Of a stretch of 23,423 nucleotides of DNA, positions 7,258 through 15,167 are shown in pieces. Origin of the DNA: Actinomycetota bacterium (GTDB lineage: Bacteria; Actinomycetota; Thermoleophilia; Solirubrobacterales; Solirubrobacteraceae); assembly GCA_005888335.1 (NCBI GenBank), contig VAWY01000062.1:1-23423 (forward strand). The letters are read 5' to 3'. Position numbers and translations under genes: made by a program. The stretch's first letter is position 1. Each line of letters opens with the position of its first letter. Under the pieces are notes generated by a model. The model was not told where the DNA came from. It worked only from the letters and a program-made list of their open reading frames with translations, and did no database searches.

Positions 7258-8691
7258 ATGACGACCACCTCTTCCCACTCTGCTGTCAGCTGGGACCGGT
7301 CCGTCTGGGGCCTGCTGGCAGTCCTCTGCGGCGTGCTCTTCCTCGACGGCCTGGATGTCTCGATGGTCGGGATGGCGCTTCCGTCGATCGAGTCCGACCT
7401 CGGCCTGACGACCTCGCAGCTGCAGTGGATCGTCTCTGGCTACGTCCTCGGCTACGGCGGCTTCCTGCTGCTCGGCGGCCGGGCGGCCGACCTGCTCGGC
7501 CGCCGGCGGGTCCTGCTGCTCGCGCTCGGCGCCTTCACCGTCGCCTCGGCCCTCGGCGGCGTGGTGAGCGACGGGACGCTGCTCGTCGTCACCCGCTTCC
7601 TCAAGGGCGCATCGGCCGCGTTCACCGCGCCGGCCGGGCTGTCGATCATCACGACGCACTTCGCCGAGGGGCCGGAGCGCAACCGCGCCCTCGGCATCTA
7701 CACCGCGACCGGCGCGAGCGGGTTCTCCTTCGGCCTCGTGTTCGGCGGGTTGCTGACCGAGCTCGGCTGGCGCTGGACGTTCCTGCTGCCGGTGCCGATC
7801 GCGCTGAGCCTGCTGCTCGCCGCCCCACGCCTGCTGCCCGCCGACCGCGCGGCTCCGCTCGCGCGCCGTCGGTTCGACCTGCCGGGCGCCGCCACGCTGA
7901 CCGCGGGCATGCTGCTGCTGGTCCACACCATCGTCGAGGCGCCCGAGCGCGGCTGGGGCTCGGCGCAAACCGTTGTCGCCTTCGTCATATCGGCGGCTCT
8001 GCTGGCCGGGTTCGTCGCCGTCGAGCGCCGCAGCCAAGCGCCGCTCGTGCGCCTGGGGATCCTGCGCTCGGGCTCGCTGGTGCGCGCGAACCTCGGCGCC
8101 ATGGCGCTGTTCGGCGCCTACATCGGCTTCCAGTTCGTGATGACGCTCTACCTGCAGGCGATGAACGGATGGTCAGCGCTCGAGACCGCCCTGGCCTTCC
8201 TGCCCGCCGGCCTCCTGGTGGCCTTCGGCTCGACGCGTATCGGGCCGCTCGTCGACCGCCTCGGCACGGCGCCGGTCGTCGCCGCCGGGGCGTTCGCCTC
8301 GGTGGCCGGCTACGCGCTCGTCCTGCGCTTCGACGCGGTGCCGGACTACGCGGCCGTGCTCCTGCCGACGGTCGTCCTGCTCGGGCTCGGATTTATGCTC
8401 GGATTCCCGACGCTGAACATGCAGGCGACCAATGGCATCGCCGACCACGAGCAGGGGCTGGCCTCCGGGCTCGTCCAGACGTCCTTCCAGGTCGGCGGGG
8501 CGATCTCGCTGGCCGTCGTGACGGCGATCGTCACCGCCCAGGCCGGCGGTTCGACGGATCCCTCGGTGCTGCTGGACGCCTACCGGTCGGCGCTCGCCGT
8601 GACGGTCGGCATTGCGGCGGTCGGGCTCGTGGTCGCGCTCACCGGGACGGCGCGCCAGCTGCGCGCGGTCTTCGCGGGCGCCGAGGGCTGA
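7258..8691 (+). CDS. MFS transporter, DHA2 (14-TMS) drug:H+ antiporter type
   Basis: A 477-residue polytopic inner-membrane exporter. Signatures include LDGLDVSMVGMALPSIESDLG in TM1 (motif D1 type), GGRAADLLGRRRVL in the first cytoplasmic loop (motif A), and TGASGFSFGLVFGGLL with ELGWRWTFLLPVPIA in TM5 (motif C of antiporters). Hydrophobic segments continue to give about 13-14 membrane passes, as in the QacA/EmrB group. It is divergent from a MarR repressor and so probably serves efflux of a toxic compound sensed by that repressor. ATG 7258 is chosen over the in-frame ATG 7240 because the latter would lie inside the palindrome and before the -10 box. The end is convergent with tRNA-Ser(GCT), only 5 bp away. 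Confidence 0.94.
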   Translation: MTTTSSHSAVSWDRSVWGLLAVLCGVLFLDGLDVSMVGMALPSIESDLGLTTSQLQWIVSGYVLGYGGFLLLGGRAADLLGRRRVLLLALGAFTVASALGGVVSDGTLLVVTRFLKGASAAFTAPAGLSIITTHFAEGPERNRALGIYTATGASGFSFGLVFGGLLTELGWRWTFLLPVPIALSLLLAAPRLLPADRAAPLARRRFDLPGAATLTAGMLLLVHTIVEAPERGWGSAQTVVAFVISAALLAGFVAVERRSQAPLVRLGILRSGSLVRANLGAMALFGAYIGFQFVMTLYLQAMNGWSALETALAFLPAGLLVAFGSTRIGPLVDRLGTAPVVAAGAFASVAGYALVLRFDAVPDYAAVLLPTVVLLGLGFMLGFPTLNMQATNGIADHEQGLASGLVQTSFQVGGAISLAVVTAIVTAQAGGSTDPSVLLDAYRSALAVTVGIAAVGLVVALTGTARQLRAVFAGAEG

Positions 8692-8696
8692 GCGAG

Positions 8697-8786
8697 CGGA
8701 GAGGGCGGGATTCGAACCCGCGATGGAGCTTGCCGCCCCATACTCGCTTAGCAGGCGAGTGCCTTCAGCCACTCGGCCACCTCTCC
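8697..8786 (-). tRNA. tRNA-Ser(GCT)
   Basis: Minus-strand class II tRNA. The acceptor GGAGAGG (8786-8780) pairs with CCTCTCC (8704-8698), with G at the discriminator position. The anticodon stem CTCGC/GCGAG holds loop CTGCTAA (anticodon GCT). A long variable arm and the T-arm GCGGG-TTCGAAT-CCCGC are present. CCA is not encoded. Confidence 0.97.
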
Positions 8787-8857
8787 GGGAGCCCGACCAG
8801 TCTAGAGAGTGGTCGAGGCGTGCGCCCGGGCGGTCCGGGCGGCTACGCTCGCGCCAC
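8787..8857. promoter_or_regulatory. Divergent tRNA-Ser promoter region
   Basis: The 71 bp between the two divergent tRNA-Ser genes must hold both promoters if each gene has its own. Candidate -10 boxes are TAGACT on the minus strand (8804-8799) and TACGCT on the plus strand (8844-8849). Matching -35 boxes are not clear. Confidence 0.4.
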
Positions 8858-8947
8858 GGAGGGGTGGCAGAGCGGTTGAATGCGGCGGTCTTGAAAACCG
8901 TTGACCCGGTCACCCCGGGTCCGAGGGTTCGAATCCCTCCCCCTCCG
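8858..8947 (+). tRNA. tRNA-Ser(TGA)
   Basis: Class II tRNA with acceptor GGAGGGG (8858-8864) pairing with CCCCTCC (8940-8946) and a G discriminator. The anticodon stem GCGGT/ACCGT holds loop CTTGAAA (anticodon TGA). The long variable arm (GACCCGGTCACCCCGGGTC) and T-arm GAGGG-TTCGAAT-CCCTC are canonical. CCA is not encoded. Confidence 0.97.
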
Positions 8948-8967
8948 CTGTAGGTCTCGCTGCGAAC

Positions 8968-11646
8968 ATGTGCGCCGTGGCGCGACGGGGTGTACCCGTT
9001 GAGGTCCTGCCCGCCGGCGGCAGAGGCCGCGTCGTTCAGCGGTCGGCCCTGTTCGAGCTGCTCGCCCGGGCGGAGCGCGTGGTGCTCGTCTCGGCGCCGG
9101 CGGGCAGCGGAAAGACGCTCCTGCTGCGCTCCTGGATCGGCGCGGAGGGCCTGAGCGACTGCACGGGTTGGGTGGCGGTGGGACGCGAGCAGCACGATCC
9201 CCAGGTCTTCTGGCTCTCGGTGCTCGACGCGCTGCGCGGGACGCGCGCCGGAGCAAAGTCGGTGCGCGAGGTGACGGCCGCTCCCGGCCTGGACGGCGCG
9301 ACCATCGTCGAGCGGCTGGTCAAGGATCTGAGCACACTCGAGGAGCCGCTGTGGCTGGTGATCGACGACCTCCACGAGCTCAGAGCGGACGAGGCCGTCC
9401 AACAGCTTGAGCTGCTGGTCAGCAGCGCCCCGGCTGAGCTGCGATTCGTGCTCTTGACGCGCAGCGATCCGCGACTGGGACTGCATCGCGTGCGCCTGGC
9501 CGGGGAGTTGACGGAGATCCGGGGGGAGGACCTTCGGTTCACCCTGGCGGAATCGCGGGCGCTGCTGGAGGCGGCGGGAGTGCAGCTCTCGGATGGGGCC
9601 CTCGAGTCCTTGGTCGGCATCACCGAGGGTTGGGCGGCGGGACTCCGGCTCGCCGCGCTGTCCATGGCCGGGCATCCGGATCCCGAGCGGTTGGCGGTCA
9701 GCTTCTCCGGCGGCGAGCGGGCGGTGGCCGAGTACCTGCTGGCAGAGGTGCTGGAGCGCCAGCCGGAGGAGGTCAGCCGGTTGCTGTTGCGCACTTCGGT
9801 GCTCGACCGGGTGAGCGGTCCGTTGGCCGACCGCGTGACCGGGCGTTCCGGCTCCGAGCGGATCCTGGTCGACCTTGAAGACGCTGGGGCGTTTGTGGTG
9901 TCACTGGATCCGCAGCGTCGCTGGTTTCGCTACCACCACCTGTTCGCGGACCTGCTGGCGCTCGAGCTGCGGCGGAGCGCGCCGGAAGAGCTGCCTGCCC
10001 TGCACACGGCGGCTGCCGCGTGGTTCGCCGAGCACGATTATCCGATCGAGGCGATTCGTCACGCCCAGTCTGCGGAGGACTGGGCGCTCGCGGCCCGGCT
10101 GCTCACGGATAGCTGGCGTGGCCTGTATGTCGAGGGTCGGATCGCAACCGCCCGCGACTTCCTGTCGCGGTTTCCCGCCAGCATGGTCGCGGCGAACGCC
10201 GAGCTGGCGGCCCTGGCCGCGGGCGACAAGCGGGCGGCGGGGTCACTGCACGAGGCCGAGCGGTACCTGAAACTGGCGGCGCGCATGTCGGCGTCCGTGC
10301 CGGAGGAGCGTCGCGGGCGCTTCCGGGTCCATCTTGCGCTCGTGCGGCTGGCGCTGGCCCGGGCACGCAACGACGTCCAGTCCGTCGCCGAGGAGGCACG
10401 GCGACTGCTCGCGTGGGACGAGGCGGCGGAGGCTGTCGAGTTCGGGCTCGGCGAGGACTTACGAATCACGGCGCTAGCCGACCTCGGAAGCGCCGAAACC
10501 TGGGCGGGTCAATTCGAAGCGGCAGAGCGGCATCTCGAGCGGGCGCTCGCCGAAGCCCGGCGCCTCGGCACGCCGCTGCTCGAGCTGCAGGCGCTCGCGC
10601 ACCTGGGGCTTCTGAGCGTTTTTCTCTCTCAGCCGAAGGGGGAGGCACGCGCCAGGCAGGCGATCGACCTGGCGCGCAAGCACGGCTGGGAGGAGACCGC
10701 AGCCCCCAACGCCGCCGCGCACATCGCGCTCGGCAGCGTGGCCCTCTGGCGCGGGCGGCTGCAGGAGGCAGCGCCACGGCTGGACCGGGCTGAACGCGCC
10801 CTGCGCCACTTCGCGCAACCGGCGACCGCGCTGACGCTCTACGCCACCCGCGCCTTGCTGGAGTTCGCCCGCGGCCGACACGCCGAGGCAGCGTCCGCGT
10901 ACCGCGCCGTCGAGCGCATCGAGCGACTGTTGATCACTCCGCACATCCTCGCCAGACGCGCGCGTGCGGCGAACCTGGAGATGCTTGTCCAGACCGGCGA
11001 GACCGAACGGGTGCGGCAAGCCCTCGCCGAGATGGACGACGACGTCAGGGAAACCGCCGAGATGCGCCTTGTTCGTGCCGCGCTGACCCTCGCTCAGGAC
11101 GATCCGCAGGGCGCTGTCGCCGCGCTGGCGCCGATCCTCGACGGCTCCACGCCGATGGAGGACCCTCGGTGGGAGGCGCAGGCGCTGCTGCTGGAGGCGA
11201 CCGCCCGAGACGCGCTGCGCGATCACGGCGCTGCATCTCGCACGCTCGAACGCGCGCTTGACCTTGCCGAGCCCGACGGGCTGCTGCTGCCGTTCCTGCT
11301 CTTCCCTGCGCGAGAGCTGCTCGAGCGCCACTCGCGGTCTCGCACCAACCACGCCTCCCTGATGGCCGAGATCCTGGACCTCCTGTCCGGCCACGCTCCG
11401 CGCGTGCGGCCGGAGAGCGCCGAGCCGCTCCATGAACCACTCACAGACAGCGAGCTCCGCGTCCTGCGATACCTCCCGACGAACCTGCAGGCTCCGCAGA
11501 TCGCCGCCGAGCTGTTCGTGTCGCTCAACACGATCCGAACGCACCTACGCCACCTCTACGCCAAGCTCGGCGTCCACCGGCGCGCCGACGCCGTCGAGCG
11601 AGCGCGGGAGCTCGGCCTGCTCTCTCCGTCCTCGCACGGGCCCTAG
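8968..11646 (+). CDS. MalT-like LuxR-family ATP-dependent transcriptional regulator
   Basis: An 892-residue signal-transduction ATPase of the MalT/STAND type. An N-terminal NTPase domain carries the P-loop APAGSGKT (residues 43-50) and the Walker B strand LWLVIDDLHEL (128-138). It is followed by a winged-helix/arm region (RWFRYHHLFADLLALELR), a long Ala/Leu/Glu-rich TPR-like superhelix (about 400-800), and a C-terminal LuxR helix-turn-helix (LTDSELRVLRYLPTNLQAPQIAAELFVS..RTHLRHLYAKLGVHRR). In this family ATP plus an inducer drive self-assembly on operator DNA. The start ATG is only 20 bp from the tRNA-Ser end and has no clear ribosome site, so the N-terminus could begin slightly downstream. 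It precedes the six-gene operon at 11756 by 109 bp and is its natural candidate activator; this is inference from position. Confidence 0.94.
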   Translation: MCAVARRGVPVEVLPAGGRGRVVQRSALFELLARAERVVLVSAPAGSGKTLLLRSWIGAEGLSDCTGWVAVGREQHDPQVFWLSVLDALRGTRAGAKSVREVTAAPGLDGATIVERLVKDLSTLEEPLWLVIDDLHELRADEAVQQLELLVSSAPAELRFVLLTRSDPRLGLHRVRLAGELTEIRGEDLRFTLAESRALLEAAGVQLSDGALESLVGITEGWAAGLRLAALSMAGHPDPERLAVSFSGGERAVAEYLLAEVLERQPEEVSRLLLRTSVLDRVSGPLADRVTGRSGSERILVDLEDAGAFVVSLDPQRRWFRYHHLFADLLALELRRSAPEELPALHTAAAAWFAEHDYPIEAIRHAQSAEDWALAARLLTDSWRGLYVEGRIATARDFLSRFPASMVAANAELAALAAGDKRAAGSLHEAERYLKLAARMSASVPEERRGRFRVHLALVRLALARARNDVQSVAEEARRLLAWDEAAEAVEFGLGEDLRITALADLGSAETWAGQFEAAERHLERALAEARRLGTPLLELQALAHLGLLSVFLSQPKGEARARQAIDLARKHGWEETAAPNAAAHIALGSVALWRGRLQEAAPRLDRAERALRHFAQPATALTLYATRALLEFARGRHAEAASAYRAVERIERLLITPHILARRARAANLEMLVQTGETERVRQALAEMDDDVRETAEMRLVRAALTLAQDDPQGAVAALAPILDGSTPMEDPRWEAQALLLEATARDALRDHGAASRTLERALDLAEPDGLLLPFLLFPARELLERHSRSRTNHASLMAEILDLLSGHAPRVRPESAEPLHEPLTDSELRVLRYLPTNLQAPQIAAELFVSLNTIRTHLRHLYAKLGVHRRADAVERARELGLLSPSSHGP

Positions 11647-11695
11647 CGGTCCACGGGCACGGGCCGGAATCTCACCGGCTTGATGCGATGCCGGA

Positions 11696-11713
11696 TCACA
11701 TCTCCGGGTGTGA
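11696..11713. promoter_or_regulatory. Weak dyad upstream of the 11756 operon
   Basis: TCACA (11696-11700) and TGTGA (11709-11713) form a short dyad with an 8-nt spacer, 43 bp upstream of the first operon gene. It could be a regulator site, for instance of the adjacent LuxR protein, but such short dyads are common by chance. Confidence 0.22.
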
Positions 11714-11755
11714 CGCTCCCCGGCGATGGACGTCAGGCCGAAAGGAGAAGCCCCC

Positions 11756-12622
11756 ATGATCCTCGTCACGACTGCCGGCAAGGTCGGCTCAGAGGCGGCG
11801 CGCGTGCTCGCTCAACGCGGAGAGCCGGTGCGGATCCTGGTCCGCGCTCCGGACAAGGCGGCCACGCTGGCCCGCGCGGGAGTCGAAGTCGTCGAGGGTG
11901 ATCTGGAGCATCCGGCGACGATCGACGCGGCGATGCAGGACGTCTTGAGCGTGGTGCTCGTCAGTCCAGCGATCCCGCGCCAGGAGCTGAACGTCATCGA
12001 CAGCGCTGTCCGAGCCGGGGCCGGGCACGTCGTGAAGATCACCAGCAAAGCGTCGGCGGACTCGCCCATCGCGAGACGCCGCAACCAGGCCGAGATCGAG
12101 AACGCGCTGATCGCCTCGGGACTCGGCTACACGCTGCTGCGAAACAACGCCTACATGCAGAACTTCCTGATGATGGCGCCCGGGATCGCCAACACGAGCA
12201 GCTTCAGCACCGCCACTGGCGAAGGCCGCATCGGGCACATCGACGCGCGCGACGTCGGCGCTGTCGCCGCCGAGATCGCTGCTGCACCCGCTGCCCACGT
12301 GGGACAGACCTACTGGCCCACGGGGCCCGAGGTGCTCTCCGCCACCGAGGTGGCGGCGGTGCTGTCGAAGGTGCTCGGCCGGCTGATCGCGTTCCACTCG
12401 ATCACGTTCGAGGAGCAACGGCAGGCGATGCTCGACGTCGGTCTGGGGGAAAGCGTCGCTGAGGACAACGCCAGGGCGGTCGCCCTGATGGCCGAAGGCG
12501 ACTGCGACTACGTCACCGACGACGTGGCCTCGCTGCTTGGCCGGCCGCCACGCTCGTTCGAAGTGTTCGCAACCGACTACGCCGCGGCGTTCTCGTACGA
12601 CACGGCAACCGCCGCAGCCTGA
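11756..12622 (+). CDS. NAD(P)-binding NmrA/azoreductase-like atypical SDR
   Basis: A 288-residue Rossmann-fold protein of the extended/atypical short-chain dehydrogenase group (NmrA-like, SDR_a5/QOR2-like). The nucleotide loop near the N-terminus reads MILVTTAGKVGSEAARVL, then PVRILVRAPDKAATL and VEVVEGDLEHPATIDAAM, VVLVSPAIPRQELNVIDSA, and IENALIASGLGYTLLRNNAYMQNFL. The last is the typical NmrA segment in place of the YxxxK catalytic pair. The usual first Gly of GATGxxG is replaced (TTAGKVG). Such proteins act as redox sensors or quinone/azo reductases. ATG 11756 has an AAAGGAG site; an upstream in-frame ATG at 11726 is less likely. First gene of a six-gene set whose members follow with 30, 21, 19, -4 and 6 bp spacing (taking the corrected end of the stress protein). 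Confidence 0.9.
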   Translation: MILVTTAGKVGSEAARVLAQRGEPVRILVRAPDKAATLARAGVEVVEGDLEHPATIDAAMQDVLSVVLVSPAIPRQELNVIDSAVRAGAGHVVKITSKASADSPIARRRNQAEIENALIASGLGYTLLRNNAYMQNFLMMAPGIANTSSFSTATGEGRIGHIDARDVGAVAAEIAAAPAAHVGQTYWPTGPEVLSATEVAAVLSKVLGRLIAFHSITFEEQRQAMLDVGLGESVAEDNARAVALMAEGDCDYVTDDVASLLGRPPRSFEVFATDYAAAFSYDTATAAA

Positions 12623-12652
12623 TCGGCACCGAGTCCGAAGGAAGGAGATCCC

Positions 12653-13157
12653 GTGAAGGTGCTGGTCGCTTACGACGGTTCGAACGGCGCGGATGCCGCG
12701 ATCGCCACGGCCGCCAAGTTGCTCGCCGGCTCCGTCGTCGAAGCCATCGTGCTCTCCGTGTGGGAGCCGATGATGGTGTCGGCGCTGCACGCCGCGCGGT
12801 TCGGCGGACCACTGGCGGTCGCGACCGATGCCTCCGAGGTGGATGACCACTCGGCGCAGCAGGCGCAGAAGCTGGCGGAGCACGGAGCCCGGCTCGCCGG
12901 CAGCCTCGGCTTCCCGGTCGCGGATGACCGCGACGTCTCCGACGCGATCGTCGGCGAGGCGAGCGAGCTCGACGTCGACGGGGTGGTGCTCGGAGCACGC
13001 GGGCTGACGGGCGTCCGTGCCTTCGTGGGGAGTGTCTCGACCCACGTCCTCCAGCGCTCCGCGTCGACCGGTCCTGATCGTCCCGCCCGGATGGGCAAAC
13101 GCGGACGACGCCAGCCCGGACCGACGCGCTGCGCCCACGACGTCGACCGTGAACTGA
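12653..13157 (+). pseudogene. Universal stress protein (UspA family) with a frameshift near the C-terminus
   Basis: The GTG at 12653 has a strong GAAGGAG site. The protein starts MKVLVAYDGSNGADAAIATAAKLL, a typical Usp strand with the ATP-contacting Asp, and proceeds to DGVVLGARGLTGVRAFVGSVSTHVLQ, the G-x2-G...G-S nucleotide motif, here one residue shorter than usual. In the annotated frame the sequence then turns into Arg/Pro-rich nonsense and runs to 13246, overlapping the next gene by 68 bp. One base earlier or later, the frame continues RPVLIVPPGWANADD and stops at 13155-13157, just before the next ribosome site. RPVLIVPPG is the standard last strand of Usp. A single extra base between about 13052 and 13064 explains this. 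It may be a real mutation or a sequencing error. The corrected protein would have about 167 residues. Confidence 0.82.
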
Positions 13158-13178
13158 CACACCAACAAAGGAGCTCTC

Positions 13179-13634
13179 ATGGCTACCACGACCCAGAACA
13201 CCAGCCGGACCGCACACCTGCTCGCGCTCATGGAGCACGGCGATGAGGCCTTCAACTCCCGCGACCTTGTCGCTGTGGACGCGGTGCACCATCCCGAGAT
13301 GGTCGCGTACATCACCGGGCTCGCCGAGCCGGTCTATGGACGCGAGGCGCATTCCGCGGCGATGCAGCAGCTGCTCCGCACCTTTCCCGACATGCACGTG
13401 GACCTCCCGTACCCCATCCAGTTCGGAAGCGGCGACTGGATCACCGTCATCACCCGTGCAACCGGGACCTTTACTGGAGAGATGACCCTGCCCGACGGCA
13501 CGGTGATCGCTCCGACAGGGGAGGCATTCGACGTCGAGCTCGGCCAGACCAGCAAGTGGGAGGGCGACCGGCTCATCGCTATCTCCGCCTTCTGGGACTC
13601 CGCTCAGCAGGCGCGGCAGATCGGCCTCGCCTAG
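13179..13634 (+). CDS. SnoaL-like / ester cyclase family protein
   Basis: A 151-residue protein of the NTF2-like alpha+beta barrel superfamily, closest to SnoaL-like polyketide cyclases/ester cyclases. Signs are the N-terminal helix HLLALMEHGDEAFNSRDLVAVDAVHHPEMV, the GREAHSAAMQQLLRTFPDMHVDL segment (helix then strand typical of SnoaL), ATGTFTGEMTLPDGTVIAPTGEAFDVE, and a terminal WEGDRLIAISAFWDSAQQARQIGL. Length matches the family. The start ATG has a strong AAAGGAG site 7 nt upstream. Many such proteins in non-polyketide contexts have no known substrate; here it sits in an operon of stress- or detoxification-like genes. A monooxygenase-like or isomerase role is equally possible. Confidence 0.88.
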   Translation: MATTTQNTSRTAHLLALMEHGDEAFNSRDLVAVDAVHHPEMVAYITGLAEPVYGREAHSAAMQQLLRTFPDMHVDLPYPIQFGSGDWITVITRATGTFTGEMTLPDGTVIAPTGEAFDVELGQTSKWEGDRLIAISAFWDSAQQARQIGLA

Positions 13635-13653
13635 TCGCCCGAAGGAGACAGCC

Positions 13654-13962
13654 ATGAATCCCGCCTTACCCCCCGCATCCGTCCTCGACGAGGTCGCAAC
13701 CTGGCCCGGCGTCAGCACGCAAATCACCCCGCGGGGCGCCACCGCAATCGTGTTCGAGGACCACGAGCTCGGGCATGTTCACTCGGACTGCCGCACGCTC
13801 GACCTTCCGCTCCCCGACGACCGACGCGCGCAGGTGCTGACCGCAGGACGGGCCAAGGAGTGGTTCTCCAACTGGGTCAGCAAGCCACTCGCCAACGAAA
13901 AAGACGCGCAAGACGGCATCGCGCTGCTGCGTGAAAGCTACGAGGAGCTGACTATCTCATGA
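13654..13962 (+). CDS. DUF5519 (luciferase-domain) small protein
   Basis: A 102-residue protein resembling DUF5519, annotated in databases as a luciferase domain although most members are not luciferases. The motifs WPGVSTQITPRGATAIVFEDHELGHVHSD, LDLPLPDDRRAQVLTAGRAKEW and WVSKPLANEKDAQDGIALLRESYEEL match the common pattern: a Gly-His-x-His strand, a polar turn, then a Pro-x-x-x-x-x-Asp helix region. It is preceded by GAAGGAG and its ATGA overlap (13959-13962) couples it to the MBL-fold gene. It has no signal peptide or membrane segment. Function not known; Cys44 region and His residues could bind a ligand. Confidence 0.8.
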   Translation: MNPALPPASVLDEVATWPGVSTQITPRGATAIVFEDHELGHVHSDCRTLDLPLPDDRRAQVLTAGRAKEWFSNWVSKPLANEKDAQDGIALLRESYEELTIS

Positions 13963-14867
13963 CCGATCAGACCTTCTCCCCGACGCTCGGACATCAGGTT
14001 CCCCCGCCGGTCGTCAGCGGAAGCCCCCAGGAGATCGCCGACGGTGTCTACGTCATCCCGGACGGCCGCGTGCCGTTGGTCCCGAACATCGGGATCATCC
14101 TAGGCCGGCGCGCGGCGCTCGTCGTCGACACCGGCTTCGGGCCCCGCAGTGGCGCCCACACCTACGCCGCGGCTCGACAGCTTGCCGGCGACCGGCAGCT
14201 GCTGGTCACGCTCACGCACTTCCACCCCGAGCACGGCTTCGGCGCGCAGGCCTTCACCGACGCGACGCTCCTGTACAACCGCGTCCAGCACCACGAGTTC
14301 CGTCAGAAGGCCGCCGGTTACCTCGAGCAGTTCCGCACGTTCAGCGACGACGCAACGCGCGAGCTCGAGGGCGTCGAGTTCGTCGACCCGCAGATCATCT
14401 ACGACGCAGGCTGCGACCTCGACCTCGGCGGCCGCCTGGTGCACATGCGAACTCGCGGCCCAGCCCATTCGCGCGGCGACCAGACCATCTTCCTTCCCGC
14501 CGAGCGGATCATCTTCGCCGGCGATCTGGTCGAGGACCGGTTCCTGCCGATCTTCCCCTACTTCCCGCCCTATGACGTCGACGTCGACGGCGATCGATGG
14601 ATGGCGGTGCTCGACGAGCTCAAGGGGCTCCAGCCCGAGATCGTGGTTCCCGGCCACGGCGAGCTCGGCGGCGCGGAGCTCATCGACGCCTACCACATCT
14701 ACATCCAGTGGCTCGAATCCGAGACGCAGCGGCTGTCAGCCGAGGGCAAGGCCGCCGAGCAGATCATCGGCACGCTGATTGAGCAGGTGTCCGAGCGCTA
14801 CGCCGAGTGGGATCTCACCGAGCCATGGCGGATCGCCACCGCCGTGCAGTCGTTCCTCGCCCGATGA
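13959..14867 (+). CDS. MBL-fold metallo-hydrolase with HxHxEH motif
   Basis: A 302-residue metallo-beta-lactamase-fold protein. After VPNIGIILGRRAALVVDTGFGPRSG comes the first metal motif THFHPEHG (His87, His89, Glu91, His92), with Glu in place of the usual Asp of HxHxDH. Further ligands are the His of GPAHSRGDQ, the Asp of IIFAGDLVEDR and the His of VVPGHGELGG. The set is consistent with a dinuclear site with one substituted ligand. The family includes lactonases, thioesterases, glyoxalase II and others; the substrate is not identifiable. Its ATG overlaps the stop of the DUF5519 gene by 4 bases (ATGA), so the two proteins are probably made together. The start of the CMD-like gene follows 6 bp after its stop. 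Confidence 0.92.
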   Translation: MTDQTFSPTLGHQVPPPVVSGSPQEIADGVYVIPDGRVPLVPNIGIILGRRAALVVDTGFGPRSGAHTYAAARQLAGDRQLLVTLTHFHPEHGFGAQAFTDATLLYNRVQHHEFRQKAAGYLEQFRTFSDDATRELEGVEFVDPQIIYDAGCDLDLGGRLVHMRTRGPAHSRGDQTIFLPAERIIFAGDLVEDRFLPIFPYFPPYDVDVDGDRWMAVLDELKGLQPEIVVPGHGELGGAELIDAYHIYIQWLESETQRLSAEGKAAEQIIGTLIEQVSERYAEWDLTEPWRIATAVQSFLAR

Positions 14868-14873
14868 ATTTCC

Positions 14874-15167
14874 ATGAGCGACAACTCCGACACCGCTCGC
14901 TATCAGCGCGGGCTCCATGCCTACGCCAGCCAGTTCCACATCACCCCCGAACAGGTCCCCGGCTGGTTTGCCGACGCGGTCGGCGACCGGCTCGGGGAGG
15001 AGGCGATCCAGTCGGCCGCGAACGCGTGGACCGACGACGAGCTCAGCCTGCGCGACCGAAGCCTGATCGTCATCGCCGCGCTCATCGCCCAAGGCGACCT
15101 GGAAGCCCAACGCGAGCTGACGTTCGCGGTCACATCCGCGCCGCCCTCAGATTGCCGGCACGCCTGA
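14874..15167 (+). CDS. Shortened carboxymuconolactone decarboxylase (CMD)-like protein
   Basis: A 97-residue product. Its N-terminal part (ARYQRGLHAYASQFHITPEQVPGWFADAVGDRLGEE) and the helix ELSLRDRSLIVIAALIAQGDLEAQ match the first half of CMD/AhpD-fold proteins. The second half, where the CxxxH or CxxC redox motif and the dimer helix normally lie, is missing: the frame turns into TFAVTSAPPSDCRHA and stops. In the +1 frame RGHIRAALR follows, the expected continuation, so a frameshift at about 15118-15135 is likely, with further decay afterwards. It may thus be a pseudogene; because the start, spacing (6 bp after the MBL-fold gene) and first half are intact, I list it as a coding region with doubt. 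No clear ribosome site, so expression would depend on coupling. Confidence 0.6.
   Translation: MSDNSDTARYQRGLHAYASQFHITPEQVPGWFADAVGDRLGEEAIQSAANAWTDDELSLRDRSLIVIAALIAQGDLEAQRELTFAVTSAPPSDCRHA

Noticed and set aside
8173..9675. 500-codon minus-strand open frame crossing the two tRNA-Ser genes
   Set aside because: It covers two tRNAs and is opposite the exporter and the MalT-like gene; composition is nonsense.
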